A stretch of 64,000 nucleotides of DNA from Candidatus Pseudobacter hemicellulosilyticus. GTDB taxonomy: Bacteria; Bacteroidota; Bacteroidia; Chitinophagales; Chitinophagaceae. Where the stretch lies: assembly GCA_029202545.1 (NCBI GenBank), contig CP119311.1, positions 5,146,001 to 5,210,000 of the forward strand, in the 5' to 3' direction. The stretch's first letter is position 1, and each line of letters starts with the position of its first letter. Shown here piece by piece: positions 35,397-44,394 of this stretch. Both the position numbers and the translations under genes were made by a program. The notes under the pieces are model-generated. The model was not told the DNA's origin, made no database searches, and saw nothing but the letters and a program-made list of their open reading frames with translations.

Positions 35397-35543
35397 TTAT
35401 TGCTTGTCGCGACCACCTTTACCGATCTTCAAAGTTCCGGATCGTTCTCCGCTACGATACCCCATCCAGTAAGCAAAACAAGGAACCGTAATCAATACAA
35501 AAATGACTAGCAGCAAATCGTTGTAGATGGCAGACATAGACAT
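35397..35543 (-). CDS. small single-pass membrane protein, 48 residues
   Basis: MSMSAIYNDLLLVIFVLITV begins the protein; residues about 8-28 form one membrane helix (LLLVIFVLITVPCFAYWMG), followed by a short basic tail YRSGERSGTLKIGKGGRDKQ. No family recognised. Support comes from its clean small-membrane-protein shape and the terminator that follows on the same strand. An overlapping plus-strand frame makes it uncertain. Confidence 0.5.
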   Translation of the reverse strand: MSMSAIYNDLLLVIFVLITVPCFAYWMGYRSGERSGTLKIGKGGRDKQ

Positions 35544-35963
35544 CCTGGTTGTTTGGGTTAAAAAGGTTACTGCTATAAATTTAATGGAAACTCCCCGTAA
35601 AAGAACCGTTTCCTATATATTTTTATTAAAATTTCATAAATAATTTATAATTAATTATTTACAACACATAACCCACCTAATTTTACCAGGATTTTGACCC
35701 AAATCCACGGCCCGTTTCCCCCTTTATACATATTTTTCAGCCCTACCCAACTTTTCCTGAATACCCCTTTTTCGTGGACCCGGAAACGATAGAAACCATA
35801 AAAACTACCTTGAATTATAACCATCCCAGCTCCTGCGGAACCCTGAATTTGAACCTTGCCCACCGGCTCGTTCCCCCCTTTTGATCCATTTTCCAGCCTT
35901 ACCCAACTTTTCCTGAAAACCGCTTTTCGTGGACCCGGAAACGATAGAAACTGCAAAAATCTT
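35544..35963. repeat. intergenic direct repeat, two copies 156 bp apart
   Basis: ACCCAACTTTTCCTGAA occurs at 35745 and 35901, and GTGGACCCGGAAACGATAGAAAC follows in both at the same distance (period 156). The better-matching parts are about 35707-35810 and 35863-35960. A minus-strand frame across the block (35651-35956) is a by-product: its protein repeats itself and has no start context. The first 160 bp (35544-35706) are AT-rich and hold nothing recognised. Confidence 0.8.
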
Positions 35964-36305
35964 CTATTTCTCCAGGCGCATGGCCATTATCAGCGGTATT
36001 ACTAAAACAAGTATCCAATTGATAATGGACTCAAAGAAGTACTTAACGATACCTATTTCATATCCATGTACAATGTGATAATAAGGCGACTTCTCCCATC
36101 GCACATATTTTAACGTAACAAACTCGATCGCTTTGATATCACATAAATAACATATAGCATTTAGAAAAAACACGATCAATACAAAATCAAAGAAGCGAAT
36201 CCAGCGGGTAGCATCAGGGAAGATTTTTTTCATCAATAGCACCACCAGTCCAATTAATAGGAGCCATATAAAAATTGAAACCATATATTCAACCAGCAGG
36301 TACAT
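35964..36305 (-). CDS. small integral membrane protein, 113 residues
   Basis: Three likely membrane helices: VEYMVSIFIWLLLIGLVVLLM near residue 5-25, WIRFFDFVLIVFFLNAICYL near 35-55, and FESIINWILVLVIPLIMAM near 90-110. The loop between the second and third (about 58-88) is polar. No family recognised. It is the last gene at the right side of the AT-rich island, before the gyrA-TPR transcript's terminator. The repeat block lies directly downstream. Confidence 0.6.
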   Translation of the reverse strand: MYLLVEYMVSIFIWLLLIGLVVLLMKKIFPDATRWIRFFDFVLIVFFLNAICYLCDIKAIEFVTLKYVRWEKSPYYHIVHGYEIGIVKYFFESIINWILVLVIPLIMAMRLEK

Positions 36306-36351
36306 ACCCCTAATATATCAGAAAGAGCCGACTATTTCAATAGTCTATCCA

Positions 36352-36386
36352 TAAAAAAACCGGCCTCCGTTAAACGAAGGCCGGCT
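36352..36386 (-). terminator. terminator of the gyrA-TPR operon
   Basis: On the minus strand, an AGGCCGG / CCGGCCT stem (36378-36384 with 36360-36366) is followed by seven T. It lies about 30 bp after the TPR gene stop. Confidence 0.85.
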
Positions 36387-36413
36387 AAAATATTATGGAA
36401 AGTCATCTTATGA

Positions 36414-37796
36414 TTAGTGCTTCCTGTCCACATTATTGAACTGCTCGGTCAGCTTACCTGTTTTGTCCTGCAGCTTTTTGATCTCTTCTTCCAGGGCCTT
36501 CACTTCAGCCACTTGTTTTTTGGTATCGGCCAGGTTCCTTTTTTGCTCCAGCTGGGCTGTTTTTTCCTCGTTGATGGTGATCATCAGGTCGAGGGCATTT
36601 TTCAGGATGTCCTTGTCGTCCATTTTCAGTTTGGTCTGATTGTCCAGGCCAGCAACCACTTTCTCGAAGTAAGGCGTAGCCTCATCGAATTTGCTGACTA
36701 CCGCTGTACGCAGCTCCTCTTTTTTCTTCAGCTGCTCGGGCGTCAGTTTTACATTACCCTGGGGACGGATGGCTTTGTTCTCCGTGTTGAAATCCACACC
36801 TTCATTATAGATGATCTGTCCCAGCACCATATTGGCATTAGGATAGTCGGATTTGATAGCCAGGGATTTTTTGATCAGGTCAGAAGCTTTGGCGATCAGC
36901 TCCTTGGAATTGGCCGGACGCTTGGTCACATCCTGATCGTAGGCAGCCTGGTAAACTTCCACACCATAGTTAAAGAGGAACAGGTGGTTATTGGGATCCT
37001 TGGCTACTACTTCGTCATATTTTTTGAACAGGTCATCCTTGGTGCCTTTTTCACGCATCAGGTCCAGTTCAAAGCCAGTCCAGAAAGGATCGTTGGGATA
37101 TACTTCCTTACCCAGGCCGGAATATTTAGCGGCAGTGGGCACATCGTTTTTCTGACGGTAGTGATCAGCCAGCCATTTGTAGATCTCAGCAAAACCCTCA
37201 CCGGTGGCGCGGGCATCGGCGATCTTGCCATAGAAAGAAGCGGCGTCATCCAGCTTGCTGGCTTTTTCAGCGGAGATACCGGCATACAGCGTAGTGGTGG
37301 TATCCAGCTTCATGGTGGTCAGCTTCTTGTTGGACATGAACTCAAATACTTCCAGGCATTTGCGGAAATTAGCCAGGGCGTCGTTGAAATTACCGGCATT
37401 GTAATAGGTAGCGCCTGCCTGAGAATAACCAGCGTACATATCCAGCAGGGGCTGGCTGTTATCCATGGTCAGCAGCACATTCCTTTTGGAAGAATCCTTT
37501 TCACGGGCTTCTTCCATGGACATGTATTTCTTAATAGCTTCGAAGGCAGTCTCCCTGGCTTCGGGCGTGCTGGCGCGAAGTACGGAGTCATTAGCCACCG
37601 CTACATAGATCTTTCCTTTGTAATACCAGGATTCAGGATTATTCAGGTTTTTCTCTACTGTCATCACCTTGTCGATCTCAGACTTGGCGTCAGTGAGCTT
37701 CTTGTCTTGGAGGTAATTTTTGGCCCTATCCAGCTTTTGTGCGTGCAGGCAGAGGCCTGTAGTGGCAAGTAATACTGACAATACTACTTTTTTCAT
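36414..37796 (-). CDS. secreted tetratricopeptide-repeat protein
   Basis: 460 residues. A signal peptide (MKKVVLSVLLATTGLCLHAQ) directs it to the periplasm or surface. It then has TPR-type helices over most of its length, such as SWYYKGKIYVAVAND, AGATYYNAGNFNDALANFRKCLEVFE and YKWLADHYRQKND. A C-terminal coiled coil (about 415-455) is rich in Lys, Glu and Gln. The role is unknown; such proteins act as scaffolds. It starts 30 bp after gyrA, so it is probably read from the same message. Confidence 0.85.
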   Translation of the reverse strand: MKKVVLSVLLATTGLCLHAQKLDRAKNYLQDKKLTDAKSEIDKVMTVEKNLNNPESWYYKGKIYVAVANDSVLRASTPEARETAFEAIKKYMSMEEAREKDSSKRNVLLTMDNSQPLLDMYAGYSQAGATYYNAGNFNDALANFRKCLEVFEFMSNKKLTTMKLDTTTTLYAGISAEKASKLDDAASFYGKIADARATGEGFAEIYKWLADHYRQKNDVPTAAKYSGLGKEVYPNDPFWTGFELDLMREKGTKDDLFKKYDEVVAKDPNNHLFLFNYGVEVYQAAYDQDVTKRPANSKELIAKASDLIKKSLAIKSDYPNANMVLGQIIYNEGVDFNTENKAIRPQGNVKLTPEQLKKKEELRTAVVSKFDEATPYFEKVVAGLDNQTKLKMDDKDILKNALDLMITINEEKTAQLEQKRNLADTKKQVAEVKALEEEIKKLQDKTGKLTEQFNNVDRKH

Positions 37797-37826
37797 TGTC
37801 TGTTTTTTATAGAATTGTAAAGTTGT

Positions 37827-40454
37827 TTATGGTTGTTCCGGATTCTCATTAGATGCAGCTGGCTCGCTTCCGGTTGCCTCCCCACTATCATTTGCAGGCG
37901 TTTCACCAGTCGCTGTTTCACCATTGGCAGCTTCTTCAGCGCCTTCCGGCACTGCGCCACCATTTTCTGCTTCATCATGCTCATCCAGTGTGGTGATGGC
38001 GGCAATCTCGTCGCCGTCTTCCAGCCGGATCAGCTTAACCCCCTGGGTGGCGCGCCCCAGCTCACTGATACCGGAAACCGGCATCCGGATGGTGAGACCA
38101 CTTTTACAGGTGATCATCAGGTCTTCTTTCTCAAGCACGTCCAGGATCCCTACCAGGGAACCCGTTTTCTCGGTAACACTGATGGTTTTCACCCCTTTGC
38201 CGCCACGGTTAGTGATGCGATATTCTTCTACAGGCGTCCTTTTGCCATAGCCTTTTTCACTTACCACCAGGACTGTCCGGATATTATCAGCCCTATTGAC
38301 ACATATCATGCCAATCACCTCATCGTTGGCGTCATCTACCTCAATGCCGGCTACGCCTATGGCGCCGCGACCGGTAGAACGCACTTTCTCTTCCGGAAAA
38401 CGAATGGCCCTGCCACTCTTCACCGCCATCATGATCTCGCTGTTACCGTCTGTCAGCCGGGCTTCCAGCAGCTCATCCCCTTCATTGATGGTGATGGCAT
38501 TGACACCGGTAGAACGCGGGCGGCTGAAATCTTCCAGCACCGTTTTCTTGATGATCCCTTTCTTGGTACAGAGAACAATATTGTGGGTATTGACGAAGTC
38601 TTTGTCGGTCAGGTCATGCACATCAATGATGGCGCGGACCTTATCATCCGGCGGAAGCTGGATCATATTCTGGATAGCACGGCCCTTGCCGGTCTTCTCC
38701 CCTTCCGGAATGGAATATACATTCAGCCAGTAACAGCGGCCCTTCTCCGTGAAGAACAGCATGGTATGGTGGGTAGAAGCAACAAACAGGTGCTCAATAA
38801 AATCCTCTTCGCGGGTACGGCCTCCCCTTACACCCCGGCCACCACGGCGCTGGGCGCGGAACTCAGTAGCAGAGGTACGTTTGATATATCCCAGGTGCGA
38901 GATAGTGATCACCACATCTTCTTCCTTGATCAGGTCTTTGATGCTCACTTCATCATCCAGGAAAGTGATCTCACTTTTACGGGCGTCGCCGAATTTATCT
39001 TTTACTTCTATCAGTTCTTTGCGGATCACATCATAACGCATGCCTTCATTACCCAGCAGTTCCAGCAGGTGGTTGATCAGCTTCATCAGTTCATCATATT
39101 CTGCCTTGATCTTCTCCCGTTCCATGCCGGTAAGCCTTTGGAGACGCAGTTCGAGGATGGCCTTGGCCTGTACCTCGTCCAGCCCCCAGCCGGCATTGAT
39201 CAATCCATCCTTGGCAATCTCCGGTGTGGCGGAAGCGCGGATCAGCGCTATCACCTCATCCAGGTGATCCAGTGCTATCAGGTAACCCTGAATGATATGC
39301 GCTTTTTTCTGCGCTTCGCGCAGATCGTACTGGGCGCGACGCACCACCACTTCATGGCGGAACTCCACAAACTCGCTGATGATATCTACAATATTCAACG
39401 TCCTGGGCCGGCCTTTCACCAGCGCCACGTTGTTGATACCGTAGGAAGTCTGCAGTTCAGTGTATTTATACAGCTGGTTGATCACCACGTTGGCGATAGC
39501 ATCCCTTTTCAGGTCTAACACAATACGGGTGCCTTCCTTCTGATTGGATTCGTTGTTGACATGCGCAATACCTTCTACGGTCTTCTCATTCACCAGCTGA
39601 CCAATACGGTCGCAGAGCGCATCCCGGTTTACCTGATAAGGTACTTCCGTAATGATGACCTGCTCCCGGCCGCTGGGTTTGGTGTCCACCGTTACCCGGC
39701 CACGCAGTACTACCCGGCCACGACCGGTATGCATACCGGCCTTCACGCCTTCCATACCATAGATGATACCACCGGTAGGAAAGTCAGGCGCCTTGATGTA
39801 CTGCATCATTTCATCCACCGTAATATCCCGCTTGTCAATATAAGCGATACAACCTTCAATCACTTCCGTCAGGTTGTGGGGCATGATATTGGTGGCCATA
39901 CCTACCGCAATACCGCTGGAACCGTTGAGCAGCAGGTTGGGCATCCGGGTAGGCAGTACAGTAGGCTCTTTCAGGGAATCGTCGAAGTTGAGCTGGAAAT
40001 CCACGGTATCCTTATCAATATCCTCCAGCATCATTTCTGCAGTCCGTTGCAGGCGCACCTCCGTATAACGCATGGCCGCCGGCTCGTCACCATCCTGGCT
40101 GCCAAAGTTACCCTGGCCATCCACCAGCGTATAGCGCATGCTCCAGTCCTGGGCCATCCGCACCATGGCGTCGTACACAGAACTGTCACCATGCGGGTGG
40201 TACTTACCCAACACTTCCCCCACAATACGGGCGGATTTCTTGTGCGGCTTGTTATGGCTGACCCCCAGCTCATTCATCGCATACAGGATGCGGCGGTGAA
40301 CCGGCTTGAAACCATCGCGCACATCCGGTAAGGCCCGGCCTACGATCACCGACATTGAATAGTCGATATAGGCCGTTTTCATCTGCTCCTCAATGTTGAC
40401 GGGAACGATCCGATTCTGGTCGTTCGTTTCCTGTGGTGTGAGATTATCTTCCAT
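37827..40454 (-). CDS. gyrA: DNA gyrase subunit A
   Basis: 875 residues from the ATG at 40454 (MEDNLTPQETND); an ATG 24 bp upstream is also possible. GyrA cuts and rejoins DNA during supercoiling. The catalytic Tyr is Tyr130 (AAMRYTEV). The quinolone region reads HPHGDSSVYD, with Ser91 and Asp95 at the positions of E. coli Ser83 and Asp87, thus a sensitive-type sequence. The GyrA box QRRGGRG is present and marks it as gyrase rather than topoisomerase IV. The C-terminus is an acidic Glu/Ala/Pro/Asn-rich tail of about 50 residues. The TPR gene follows. Confidence 0.97.
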   Translation of the reverse strand: MEDNLTPQETNDQNRIVPVNIEEQMKTAYIDYSMSVIVGRALPDVRDGFKPVHRRILYAMNELGVSHNKPHKKSARIVGEVLGKYHPHGDSSVYDAMVRMAQDWSMRYTLVDGQGNFGSQDGDEPAAMRYTEVRLQRTAEMMLEDIDKDTVDFQLNFDDSLKEPTVLPTRMPNLLLNGSSGIAVGMATNIMPHNLTEVIEGCIAYIDKRDITVDEMMQYIKAPDFPTGGIIYGMEGVKAGMHTGRGRVVLRGRVTVDTKPSGREQVIITEVPYQVNRDALCDRIGQLVNEKTVEGIAHVNNESNQKEGTRIVLDLKRDAIANVVINQLYKYTELQTSYGINNVALVKGRPRTLNIVDIISEFVEFRHEVVVRRAQYDLREAQKKAHIIQGYLIALDHLDEVIALIRASATPEIAKDGLINAGWGLDEVQAKAILELRLQRLTGMEREKIKAEYDELMKLINHLLELLGNEGMRYDVIRKELIEVKDKFGDARKSEITFLDDEVSIKDLIKEEDVVITISHLGYIKRTSATEFRAQRRGGRGVRGGRTREEDFIEHLFVASTHHTMLFFTEKGRCYWLNVYSIPEGEKTGKGRAIQNMIQLPPDDKVRAIIDVHDLTDKDFVNTHNIVLCTKKGIIKKTVLEDFSRPRSTGVNAITINEGDELLEARLTDGNSEIMMAVKSGRAIRFPEEKVRSTGRGAIGVAGIEVDDANDEVIGMICVNRADNIRTVLVVSEKGYGKRTPVEEYRITNRGGKGVKTISVTEKTGSLVGILDVLEKEDLMITCKSGLTIRMPVSGISELGRATQGVKLIRLEDGDEIAAITTLDEHDEAENGGAVPEGAEEAANGETATGETPANDSGEATGSEPAASNENPEQP

Positions 40455-40817
40455 ACTTGAGTTTACCTGATTTTTCAATCGTTTTTTTATCGCCGGAAAG
40501 GCGCAAACGTGAAGGTTGCAAATCTACCCTTTTTAACCCGGATAACCAGTCAAATAGGCGTTTTTTTGACCCCCATTTTATCCACGGGTGTGAGGAATTA
40601 CTGCCCCCGGAAAGGGTCATCCATCCCCTGTTTTCTTAATCCCGTTTTAACTTTCCCCTTATAAATTTCCCTTCACAGTTTTTGGTACAAACCTTGCAAA
40701 AAGGTAGCTTGTGATAACCTCGTAAAGTCCAGTCCTGATGAAGCTCCCTTAATGATGAAACAGAGAAGTGAATGGATGAAACTATTGCTTCTGATTTGTT
40801 AACGTCAAGTCTGAACA
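40455..40817. other. divergent promoter region between gyrA and the GYF-domain gene
   Basis: A 363-bp gap. On the minus strand TAGATTTG (40519-40526) matches TAnnTTTG, about 65 bp before gyrA; a TTTG at 40551-40554 is 24 bp further, wider than usual. The rest, 40560-40817, carries no clear element for the plus-strand gene and no open frame of note. Confidence 0.5.
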
Positions 40818-42389
40818 ATGAATAGTTACCTGCTTTTACGGGATAATAAACAATCAGGCCCTTTTTCAGCTGAAGAACTGGCCGGTAGGGGCCTGAAACC
40901 CTACGACCTGGTATGGCTGGAAGGGAAAAGCGCCGCCTGGCGCTACCCCAGTGAACTGGACGAACTGCGCCCTTTTGCACCCGTGGTGGAGGAACAGCCG
41001 TACGACCGGTTCTATAAAAAACCACCCCAGGACAGCACCGCCACAGAGTCCCTGCCCCATCCCGACAAAACTCCGCAGGCCGCATCCGGTAAGGATTACA
41101 GCCAATCCACTCAGCAACCGGAACCGGAGCAGCCCTTCGTACCGGCCACCACCATCGTTTCCAAAAGCACCGATAAAGTATATGTTACCCTGCCAGCTTC
41201 GGCCGCAGGCCAGGTAGCGGCTGTACAGCAAAAGCTGGCCGATAACCGGGAAAACGGGACAGCAGCCGGACAGCAGCAAACTGCCGACCGCCCTTTTTCA
41301 GCAACAGCAGCCAGCGGTCAGTCTACCAGTAATGGTCAGCAAAACACCGGTACTGCCGCCACTAAAAAACAGGAAACAAGCACCCTCCCTGTCAAACAGC
41401 AAGATATTCCAACGCCCCCGGTCAGCCCCCGGGAGCTGCTGGCCGCCAACCTGCCCGATCTGACGGCACAACCAGTCAGCCAGGAGCAGCCCGGCGCAGA
41501 GACCACGGCAACAGCCCCTGTTTACCAGCTGGAACCCGCTCCCGTGGCCATTTTTAACACGGACAGCACACTCAACAATGAACCGATAGCCGGCACCCCC
41601 ATTCATCAACTTGCTCCGGGAAAACGCGGGATCAGCCGCTATACCCTGATGATGCGCGGCATTGTAGCCGCCTGCCTCCTGCTCGGCGGCGTAGTAATAG
41701 GAATTGGCATCACCTATAGCAAACAGCGGACGGAAAACCAGGCAGCCCTGGATAAACTGGTCCTGCATTTACAGGAACAGGAGCATCAGCAATCCCAACC
41801 CGCAGGGGCCGACCTGCCCATTCATGAAACGCCGCCGGCCGATGAGCCGGTATATGCAGATGAAACCTCCACCGCTGAAACACAGGAAGGCGCCATCCCC
41901 GACGGCCGGGAAACAACCCAGGCCAAAAGGGCTAAAGGCCCCGCCCCTGCTGCACCTCCGGTGGCCGCCAATAGCGAAGCCGCTACCAGAGAAACGGCCA
42001 ATGTGAAAATAATGCCGGCCATAGTAAACGAAAAAACGGCAGACGCCAAAACAGGGAATACAGCAAAGCCCAGCTGGGAAAAAATGCGCCAGCTGGTGAA
42101 TGTGGAAGCCAGTGAATTCAAGACCGGCGTATTGGGTGGGATTTCAGCCCTGGCGTTCACTGTTTCCAATAACAGTCCTTACCCATTGGAGCAGGTAGAA
42201 GTGGAGATCAAATACCTGGGACCCGAGAAAAGGGTGGTCAAGGTACAATACCTCCTTTTCAGTAATGTGGAACCAGGTACCCAAAAAACACAGGAAGCTC
42301 CCCGAACTACACGTGGCGTCAGCATAGATTATGTGATCACAAGGATCAACCCACGCGCCCCTGTTATTGCCCATACCAGCTTCAATTGA
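40818..42389 (+). CDS. GYF-domain (GYF_2/DUF4339) membrane protein
   Basis: 523 residues. Residues 1-50 are a GYF_2-type domain (YLLLRDNKQSGPFSAEELAGRGLKPYDLVWLEGKSAAW), which often binds proline-rich peptides. A low-complexity Pro/Gln/Thr/Ala linker (about 55-270) follows, then one membrane helix (about 275-300, IVAACLLLGGVVIGIGI). A second disordered segment leads to a C-terminal beta domain (about 415-523, FKTGVLGGISALAFTVSNNSPYPLEQVEVEIKYLG). The order suggests a protein that joins a cytoplasmic ligand to an extracytoplasmic domain. Function unknown. Confidence 0.8.
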   Translation: MNSYLLLRDNKQSGPFSAEELAGRGLKPYDLVWLEGKSAAWRYPSELDELRPFAPVVEEQPYDRFYKKPPQDSTATESLPHPDKTPQAASGKDYSQSTQQPEPEQPFVPATTIVSKSTDKVYVTLPASAAGQVAAVQQKLADNRENGTAAGQQQTADRPFSATAASGQSTSNGQQNTGTAATKKQETSTLPVKQQDIPTPPVSPRELLAANLPDLTAQPVSQEQPGAETTATAPVYQLEPAPVAIFNTDSTLNNEPIAGTPIHQLAPGKRGISRYTLMMRGIVAACLLLGGVVIGIGITYSKQRTENQAALDKLVLHLQEQEHQQSQPAGADLPIHETPPADEPVYADETSTAETQEGAIPDGRETTQAKRAKGPAPAAPPVAANSEAATRETANVKIMPAIVNEKTADAKTGNTAKPSWEKMRQLVNVEASEFKTGVLGGISALAFTVSNNSPYPLEQVEVEIKYLGPEKRVVKVQYLLFSNVEPGTQKTQEAPRTTRGVSIDYVITRINPRAPVIAHTSFN

Positions 42390-42451
42390 TTGGCTGGCAT
42401 TGCACTAAAAATATTACCGTACGGTTATATTTAGCTATTTTTTTAGCAGAA

Positions 42452-42484
42452 TTGATCGTGGCATGTCTCTTGTTTGTATATTTG
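42452..42484 (+). promoter_or_regulatory. candidate promoter for the 103-residue secreted protein
   Basis: TATATTTG (42477-42484) is an exact -7 match. TTG at 42452-42454 is 22 bp upstream, close to the usual 19-21. The ATG is at 42601, so the leader would be about 110 nt. Confidence 0.4.
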
Positions 42485-42600
42485 TGTCACGATTCTGTAA
42501 TCCCCTTAGCAGTAACCCGCAAGGCCTCAGTTGAGGAAATAAGCCATTCTAAAGATTGTTTGCCGTTTGAAAGATTCTTCACCCAAAAAACACGTATGCT

Positions 42601-42912
42601 ATGAAGAATACTTTGGCAACATTTATTGCTTTGGTTATTGCCGTTGCAACTTTGCACGCATTTAAAGTCATGAAACACGGTACAGTTACCGGCAGTGTTT
42701 ACCCCGCAGACGGGGCTCATTTTATCCGTGCTGTCAATGGTACTGATACCACTCTTTTCCGTCCCGGAAATGGTTCCTTCAACATTACTATGAAACCAGG
42801 CTCCTGGAAATTCCTGGTCAACGCAAAAGCACCGCTTAAAAGTGCTGTGGTGAACGTTAATGTTATGGAAGGACAGACCGCAGGCCTGGGCATCATCAAC
42901 CTTCATCCCTGA
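42601..42912 (+). CDS. small secreted protein, carboxypeptidase-regulatory-like
   Basis: 103 residues. An N-terminal signal (MKNTLATFIALVIAVATLHA) leads to a single compact beta domain. GTVTGSVYPADGAHFIRAVNGTD, SFNITMKPGSWKFLVNAKAPL and VVNVNVMEGQTAGLGIINL resemble the strand pattern of carboxypeptidase-regulatory-like/CarboxypepD_reg domains. Enzymatic function is not expected. It stands alone, with its own likely promoter. Confidence 0.7.
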   Translation: MKNTLATFIALVIAVATLHAFKVMKHGTVTGSVYPADGAHFIRAVNGTDTTLFRPGNGSFNITMKPGSWKFLVNAKAPLKSAVVNVNVMEGQTAGLGIINLHP

Positions 42913-43010
42913 TTGCTCCCACTAAGTAAGTAGTTTGCCTGTCATCGATCCTGCAGGGCGCCGCTGGCAGCCTGTTGCAGCCGCATGACCGATTTTGTTA
43001 TCTTGCATCT

Positions 43011-44324
43011 ATGAAACATATTCTTGTTTTTGGTGCGGGCAAGTCGGCCACATGCCTGATCGAATACCTGGTTAAGCAAACTGCTCAACGGCAGTGGACG
43101 CTCACCGTGGCTGATGGCGACGGCCAACTGGCCCTTTCCAAAACAGGCCAGGCGCCGCATACCCGGGCCCTCGCCCTGGACGTACACCAGGCGCCGGAGC
43201 GCCAGGCGCTTATTGCTACAGCAGACCTGGTGATCTCCCTGCTGCCCCCCTCTCTTCATTTCCTGGTGGCACAGGACTGCCTGTTACTGGGCAGGCACCT
43301 GCTCACCGCCTCTTATGTGGACAGCCAGATCGCTGCTCTCCGGGAAGCTATTGCCGCCAAAGGCCTGCTATTCCTCTGCGAGATGGGGCTTGATCCCGGC
43401 ATTGATCATATGTCCGCCCTGCAACTCATTCACGATATCCGGCAAGAGGGTGGCGAGATCCATTCTTTCCGCTCCCATTGCGGTGGACTGGTAGCCCCTG
43501 AAAGTGACGACAATCCCTGGCATTATAAGATCAGCTGGAATCCGCGCAATGTAGTGATGGCCGGGAAAGCCGGCGCCATTTTCCGCGATCATGGGCAGGA
43601 CCAGGAAATGCCCTACGAAGCACTCTTCAATCCCACCCGCACTGTCAGTATCCCGGGCCTGGGTGAACTGGCCTGGTATCCCAACCGCGATTCTTTATCG
43701 TACGGACCGGTATACGGCCTCCATCATACCAGTACTTTTATCCGCACCACCCTGCGTCATCCTGACTTTTGCGGCGGCTGGCGACAACTGGTAGAATGGG
43801 GACTCACCGATGAAACCGTCCGCTATCATACGGACGGTCAGAGCTTACAGGCCTTCTTTGATCAATACCGTACGCCTGAAGGCCTGCCTATCCCTGCAGT
43901 GCCTGCCGGTTCCCTGCTGGCCGATCAATTGGACTTTCTGGGAAGAAAAGATGCGGACACGCTGATCAATAAGGGAACCTGCAGCGCAGCCGACGTCCTG
44001 CAATTTGCCCTGGAACAGAAGCTGGTATTACAGCCGGCCGACAAAGACATGATTGTAATGCTGCACGAGATCGGCTACCGCCTCAATGGCCTGGACTACC
44101 AGCGCAACAGCTGCCTGATAGTTCGTGGGGAAGACCAGCGACGTACAGCCATGGCCAAAACCGTAGGCCTGCCGCTCGGCATTGCCGCCGTGTTGTTTCT
44201 GGAAGGAAAAATACCACTGACCGGTTTACATATTCCCATCCTGCCGGAGATCTATACACCTGTCCTGCAGGAATTGGGAGAGAACGGCATCCGATTCCGG
44301 GAAACATTATTGACGCTATCGTAA
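43011..44324 (+). CDS. saccharopine dehydrogenase-like oxidoreductase
   Basis: 437 residues from the ATG at 43011 (MKHILVFGAGKSATCLIEYL), placing the Rossmann GxGxxxxxxxxxL at the N-terminus; the extension from 42975 does not fit. LVISLLPPSLHFLVAQDCLLLGRHLLTASYVD and FLCEMGLDPGIDHMSALQLI, with HSFRSHCGGLVAPESDDNPWHYKISWNP, are typical of the saccharopine dehydrogenase/reductase C-terminal domain. The family links lysine and 2-oxoglutarate metabolism. An ALDH7-type aminoadipate semialdehyde dehydrogenase is encoded at 57.7 kb; together they could serve lysine degradation, but they are 13 kb apart. A -7-like TATCTTG lies just before the ATG. Confidence 0.87.
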   Translation: MKHILVFGAGKSATCLIEYLVKQTAQRQWTLTVADGDGQLALSKTGQAPHTRALALDVHQAPERQALIATADLVISLLPPSLHFLVAQDCLLLGRHLLTASYVDSQIAALREAIAAKGLLFLCEMGLDPGIDHMSALQLIHDIRQEGGEIHSFRSHCGGLVAPESDDNPWHYKISWNPRNVVMAGKAGAIFRDHGQDQEMPYEALFNPTRTVSIPGLGELAWYPNRDSLSYGPVYGLHHTSTFIRTTLRHPDFCGGWRQLVEWGLTDETVRYHTDGQSLQAFFDQYRTPEGLPIPAVPAGSLLADQLDFLGRKDADTLINKGTCSAADVLQFALEQKLVLQPADKDMIVMLHEIGYRLNGLDYQRNSCLIVRGEDQRRTAMAKTVGLPLGIAAVLFLEGKIPLTGLHIPILPEIYTPVLQELGENGIRFRETLLTLS

Positions 44325-44394
44325 AACAGCAGGTTTTCTGCGTGTTACTTCACAAGAATAAAGCCACCCAAAATGGCAGATCGCCGCTTTACCA

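Noticed and set aside
35203..35472. 89-residue plus-strand frame after an exact TATCTTTG
   Set aside because: It runs through a minus-strand terminator and over the small membrane protein gene, and its sequence shows no family pattern. Kept only as a finding about the conflict.
35651..35956. 101-residue minus-strand open frame
   Set aside because: It is translated from the 156-bp repeat and duplicates FRKSWV. It reads as a by-product of the repeat, not as a gene.
36417..37772. Long antisense frame (451 residues) over the TPR gene
   Set aside because: It is a mirror of the codon pattern of the real gene on the other strand, which has a signal peptide and TPR motifs. The same holds for long antisense frames over gyrA (37833-39518) and the subtilase (61278-62783).
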